A DNA stretch of 64,000 nucleotides from Epiperipatus broadwayi. Its lineage: Eukaryota; Onychophora; Udeonychophora; Euonychophora; Peripatidae. Positions 58,830-64,000 of this stretch are shown in pieces. A program made the position numbers and the translations under genes. A model generated the notes under the pieces. It saw only the letters and a list, made by a program, of their open reading frames with translations. It had not been told where the DNA came from and did no database searches. The stretch lies in contig JAQFVV010000113.1 of assembly GCA_028023455.1 (NCBI GenBank), positions 188,001-252,000 of the forward strand. The letters are read 5' to 3'. Every line of letters starts with the position of its first letter. Position 1 is the first letter of the stretch.

Positions 58830-59285
58830 TCAAAAAAGCTGTAATATTACCAAAAAAAAATGCCATGTGATTTATTTATGATTATCTGCATTAGAATCAA
58901 ATTACGATTTTTATTCTATAATAAAATCATCTGCAAGCAATCCCGGATGTTTCTCCCATCCTAATGTCAATTAATTTGGAATTTGAATGTATCACTACTA
59001 ATTTAAATTAATGTCTATTAATTATTCAAACTTAAAATAAGTAGATTAGGAATAAAATTAATAGGAGCTCTTAATGCGATGGTCTCCATCTAGTGCTAAT
59101 TTCTTTGATGTGTTTTCTTGTGTGACAAATGCTATTTAATATAACTCTATAATTGTTTGAAAAAATAGATATCAAATACTTTTTATAAAAACTAAAAATA
59201 ACCATTAACGGCCAGATTGATAATCTGGTTCAGAAAGCATTGGTTTTAAAACACTAGACAAGGACTTGCTATAAGACTACAGTTA
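58830..59285. other. AT-rich DNA
   Basis: Nothing recognised. Confidence 0.45.
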
Positions 59286-59302
59286 GTTTACAAAACTGTT
59301 TA

Positions 59303-59581
59303 ATTTTCTACTTTTTTACCTTTTCCTATGTATTGATTTCTACTTTAACATATCATACCATTTATACCTTTCTTAAACACTTTATCAATACTTTTATTTA
59401 TATCAAACTAACAGTTTTGACTGTCCTACAGTCATCATCAGAACTCTTGACAATCCTATTTGGGTTTTGGAAATAGGATTGTCAAGAGTTCTGATGATGA
59501 CTGCAGGACAGTCAAAACTGTTAGTTTGATACAAATAAAAATATTGATAAAGTGTTTAAGAAAGGTGTAAATGGTATGATA
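59303..59581. mobile_element. PLE-like foldback with hammerhead-like motifs
   Basis: Arms of about 112 bp (about 59350-59461 and 59468-59581) mirror each other. Each holds CTGATGA, a spacer, a GACTG/CAGTC hairpin and AAAAC (plus 59491-59518, minus 59414-59441): the PLE-type motif with GAAA changed to AAAA in both arms. A 14-bp direct repeat with one mismatch (TACAAAACTGTTTA at 59289-59302, TACAAAATTGTTTA at 59582-59595) is a likely TSD. The left side has 47 extra unpaired bases. Confidence 0.75.
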
Positions 59582-59599
59582 TACAAAATTGTTTAGATG

Positions 59600-59990
59600 T
59601 TAGTTGTGCAAGCAGTTATAAAATGTTAATATGTGCCACATAATAGTGCTAGGAAATATTGATGGCTTTATTAAAAAACAATTTACCTCTATAAATTTTG
59701 AATATTAGAAACAGAAAGAGAAAAAGACAGATATATGATATAAAACCTAAATCAGTAATAAACAAGAATGAAATAATTTTTAGACAAAAACCTATCTAAG
59801 TTAAACCAACTCATAACATAATAATAATGCTGAGAGTTTGACATAGTAAAAAGCCTTTATACATTTACTGATGGCTTATGTAAAAATGTAAAATAAATTT
59901 TTTATTGGTTTTAAATCTTAATGTTAATTTTATTCTAATTTGTTTACAATGTAATATTGTGGAAAACAATATACAGTATATACATATATC
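59600..59990. other. AT-rich DNA
   Basis: Nothing recognised. Confidence 0.45.
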
Positions 59991-59999
59991 ATTATTATT

Positions 60000-61260
60000 A
60001 CTATCTTCAAATACTATCATGCCAATATGGAATGACTCTCTTTCTTAATTTAATTAAGTTTATCTAATTGTAGCCTCTTCTCATCATCTCATTATCTGAA
60101 CATTTGTTATTTCTTCCAACCATCTCAAATTTGGTTTTTTTCTAGGTCTTTTACACATTTGAGATTTAGATTATGATTTCAAGCTTTCAGCTAATTATCA
60201 TCTCTTCGAATAATATGTCCACCCAGAAGAATATATTGCTTTTAATTTTTTTAATGATAATATGTTACTAATTCATTTTATCAATCCTGCTTTTATCTGC
60301 AGAATTCTCCTTACTCTTAATAAATATCTCTACATACTTTAATGAGTACTCTTAAAGTAGTTTCTATTATTCTTCAGTTAAATATTCAAATCTCATATAT
60401 AAATAAAATAATAAAATCTATCAAAAATTTTTAATTTTCAAACATATACGCATATTGGCTTTTCATATCAAGTTATTTCTACCAAGAATATTCCATCCAA
60501 ATTTAATGCTATGATTGATTTCATCCACTATCGTTTTATCTGTATTAATAGTCTAGAAAAAATATTTAGTGTGATTGATTTCTTTTAATGTCTAATTATA
60601 AATCATTATTATCTTCTTCTACAAATATCCATAGAGCCTTACAGCAGTTGTCTTTAATCCTACCTTTTTTACTTTTATTTGATAACTCTTTCTATTTCCT
60701 GAAGCTCTAAAACATTATTTACAAAAATAGTCACAATCTATAAAGTATTATATGACTTAAATAAAAGCCTATTATTTTTAATCTTGTAGATATTCATTTT
60801 AATTTACAAAACACTTTTGTAAAGGTGCTATAAGAATCACCCTATTGTGCAACCATATGGATGTTAATCTTCTTAGAATATGCCATGAAAATATCAAAAA
60901 TATACTTGGTACAATAAATATTGCTTAAATTTTATATTTGAACTCTGTATGAATATTTTTTTATCATTGCTTTTGCATTTTGCTAAATATTCTTCAGTAT
61001 ATGCTGTGTGTATATCTTGATGATACATTCTTTAATCATTGAAAAAATGCTTCTAGAATCAAACCCTTTGCATAATGTACAAACACAAAACATACAGCAA
61101 TTCATACTCATTGAATCTCTTTGTAACTTTTCCAAATATTTAGATATGGTTCACTATGCTAAACTATTTTTATATTTAGTTTATTCTTTTAATTGGTTTG
61201 AGAACAATATTTGCTGTAAATGAATTATAATTATCAAAAATCTTTTATAGAATTGATAGA
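60000..61260 (-). pseudogene. Old RTE LINE relic
   Basis: The plus strand keeps the order of the RTE landmarks seen at 9120 and 47164: ACAAAATCCATT-type C-terminal pieces near 60100-60240, CAAGTTATTTCTACCAAGAA and ATTCCATCCAAATTTAATGC (60468-60510), ATTTCATCCACTATCGTTTT, the region near 60700-60850 and the box A region near 61010-61100. It is far more mutated than the other copies; the frame at 61008-61223 on the plus strand is spurious. Confidence 0.65.
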
Positions 61261-61664
61261 GAATTAGGAACATAATTTGGTATATCTTTATCCTTTCAAA
61301 TGACAATAAATAAAAAAAAAAAATTATAATGTAATGGTTAAAAGATGCAACTGCCATAATATCAATCTATAGGTTAAAGCCTAGTTAGCTACGAATTTTT
61401 CTTTCAGTGAAGAAACAATCAATCTTAAAATTTTGTTTCTGATATCAAGCCTAAAAGAACTTAACTATTATCCAGATATTGATAAGTAAATGGATATTGG
61501 TATATTCCTAACAAGAAGATATTACAGTAATCAAAAACCTTCATGCAATGTTTTGTTTTCTGTAATTGTCTAATTTTGTAATATCTTTATTTCTTCCCTT
61601 TTTGGGTGACTGCTGAGGAGGGCTTTGTCCTATAGTGGAATATTTAAAAGATTGTTTACTTTTT

Positions 61665-61698
<34 letters not shown>

Positions 61699-64000
61699 TA
61701 TTTCAGTAATATGTCATCAATCAATCTCAAATTATCAACTTTAATCATGTATTCTTCAATATGAAGATATTTAAAAGCAAAGAAACCCCCCAAAATAGCA
61801 TACTTTGACTTTCATGATTTGTTTCTATATTTTAATTTCCAAGATATAGACTATGAAGATAATATAAAGCAGAAAACATTTTGCACAGTAATTCAAAACG
61901 TTATTTAATTAATAAAATCTGGAATATTTACCAGACTGGAAATAGATAATAATGTTATTATCTACTGTGTATGGCAAGTCAGTACCCAATTTAAATTCAT
62001 AAAAAGGGTTTTACATAAATGGTCCAGGTCATTAATTCATTTTTTTCTCTCACAAAAATATTAAATAAGTACATTTTTTAATGCTAAAAAAACAAACTGT
62101 AATCATTAAAAATACTATACTGGAACTCCTAGAGAGCAAGAAAACTTAAAAAAAAAAAGTAATGAATTTTGGTATTTGATGCTATCATAATTTATCAGAA
62201 TTTTTTTTATTAATTCTACATTATTAAATTTTTGTAATAAATTTTTTAATGCTTATTAAACTTATTTATTTGTAAGTCTACAATAACTAAAAATACTACC
62301 CAGGAACTATTAGAATACTATTATGAGTCTAGATATAGAATAATTGGAAATGCCATATTACCCTGAATTAAGATACCATTGAATTTAAGAAGCAGTAGGA
62401 TTTTAAACTTGAAAAATTGGAAAACAAATTTAAAAATGATTTTATTGAAAAATCAAAACATTTTTATATACTTAAATAGGATGTAATACAAATACAATAA
62501 GTTTACCTAATTTATTGGGAATCTTCTTCAGACATATTTTCTACATCTTCACTTTCAGAACTTGAATTCTCAAATTGACTATTCCATCAGGGTACATCAT
62601 CTTCAGGCCATTTAAATCATTAGCAATGCAACATTTTAAAAAAGATTTTTTAAAATAATTTCTTTAAGTATATCTTTTCCATGACTGCAAAACTCACTCA
62701 CAATTATATGTATATTGTTTGCATTACAGAGGCTTTTTATTAATGTAAATATCTTTTTTCTTTTGATTAAAAAGATTTTCTAAAATGTAAATTAATAATT
62801 TGTCAGATTATTAAGATAAATGAAAGTTTTTAAAAACAAATTTCTCTTTATAATTGGCAAAAATAATTTATAGCTATCAACATAAAATGTATTTTTCAAA
62901 CAATTAGTTTTCATATAAAAATAAATTTTTCTATTAAAATCTAAACTATTCTTCTAAAATAATTAATATTTTCATAAATATTTTCCAAAACAAAATTATA
63001 AACATTTAAAAAGATTTTAAAATATATGTGTTCACTTTGAAAATCAAAATGAAGATATTGAAAATGTCAAAATCATTCACAGGCATTTTCTTGTGTAGAG
63101 AACAAGAAACAAACAATCAGAGTGAAGGCAGATTCTTATTGATTTATTAATTGGTTATTAGTATGATTTTGTTGATAAAATAATGGTAAAATTGACAAAA
63201 TAACATTAAAAGTAGCCATCTGAGAGAGAGTTTAAGCTGTTTATAAAATTAATCCCCAAAATATTGACCTTTAATGTTAAATCTTTTTTCTTTTGATTAA
63301 AAAAGATTTAACATGATATTCTACACAGGTCAATGATCATAATACTATATACATGTATAGCATAAAGCAAAGTCAACGCAAAGATCCTCAGAAAATATGT
63401 TAAAAATTTTCATTTTGAATTTAAGATGCACACCTCTTTTTGAAAAAAGGTGCATACTATATTCAAAGAAATATAATATTGAGAATTGTGTTTAACTATC
63501 CACATTTTTTTAAGTATTTCTTCTAATCTGTTTCATCATTTTTAATTGCATTAACTTTCCTTCCTTTTCAGTAATTATTTTTTATTTAAATATTTTTACA
63601 AATTTTATACATGATTTATTTTATTTTCTTTGCTAATTAATGCTTACATTTTAATGATCTTATATTTATATACATGTGTGTGTGTATATATATATGATTT
63701 TAACCTCAATTATTCTTTTACCATTAATGTCTATATACCATGCACAATAATATTTTGACATATGTATATAACATTATTATATAATGTCTTTAGTTTAAAT
63801 AATTTTATATAACAATTATTAACATTAAACCGTGTTGTTGAGACAATGACCCTCAGGCAAATTTATATAACACAATTTTTTTTCCCTTTTTATCAGATTC
63901 TATTCACATTTCAAAGTTATCTTCTTTATGCCTTTTTAGTATTTTATCAATTAAATAAAAATATTTTTTTAAATAAAACTTTATAGCATCAATTCTTTTC
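61260..64000. other. AT-rich DNA with microsatellites
   Basis: No gene supported. An (AC)n(AT)n run lies at 61662-61698. A perfect 14-bp hairpin (TTAAATCTTTTTTC and its mirror) lies at about 63275-63310, with a near copy at 62745. A hairpin CACCTCTTTTT/AAAAAGGTG lies near 63432. Confidence 0.5.

Noticed and set aside
61600-61640. CTGAGGAGGGCTTTGTCC as a further hammerhead
   Set aside because: It resembles family D at the start, but no GAAA, stem III or closing strand of stem I follows.

Overview
This window looks like non-genic DNA from an AT-rich animal genome. The evidence is the set of repeats: RTE-type and other LINE relics with animal-type reverse transcriptases, a Penelope-like element (PLE) with a GIY-YIG endonuclease, Ty3/gypsy remains, tRNA-derived SINE copies, many foldback (inverted) elements and microsatellites. 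I found no intact host gene, operon, tRNA gene or CRISPR array. The species cannot be fixed from the sequence; an invertebrate is the likeliest guess.

Layout. 1-5 kb: a tandem, inverted 'family B' hammerhead repeat inserted with a 17-bp target-site duplication (TSD), plus a short satellite carrying a foldback insert. 5-9 kb: AT-rich DNA and a SINE. 9-13 kb: an RTE LINE relic, a SINE, a large foldback element and a PLE 5' fragment. 13-22 kb: SINE and RTE fragments and three foldback elements (one, 'family D', with a hammerhead fold). 22-27 kb: two decayed LINEs on opposite strands. 28-30 kb: family C and family B hammerhead repeats, each with TSDs. 31.9-39 kb: an array of 400-bp 'family E' units split by a PLE whose 5' repeats are head to head as a palindrome of about 1.1 kb per arm. 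41-46.5 kb: a nested complex (family C repeat split by a TA-flanked DNA transposon that itself contains a SINE), Ty3/gypsy remains and another family C copy. 47-52 kb: RTE and LINE relics. 52-64 kb: more family C copies, a 28S rRNA fragment, a SINE, a PLE-like foldback and an old RTE relic.

Main result. At least four repeat families (B, C, D and, less well kept, E) carry one element per unit that folds as a type I hammerhead ribozyme: stem I, CTGANGA, a stem II hairpin, GAAA, a very short stem III, a cleavage triplet, and the closing strand of stem I. Stem I differs between families with compensating base changes. Family B, C and E units also lie head to tail with periods of about 473, 452 and 400 bp, copies are flanked by 11-17 bp TSDs, and many fold back on themselves. 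This combination resembles hammerhead-bearing retroelements (retrozymes and PLEs), which are known groups. A resident PLE with its own hammerhead-like motif and GIY-YIG/RT remains is a plausible source of the mobilising enzyme, but that link is inference.
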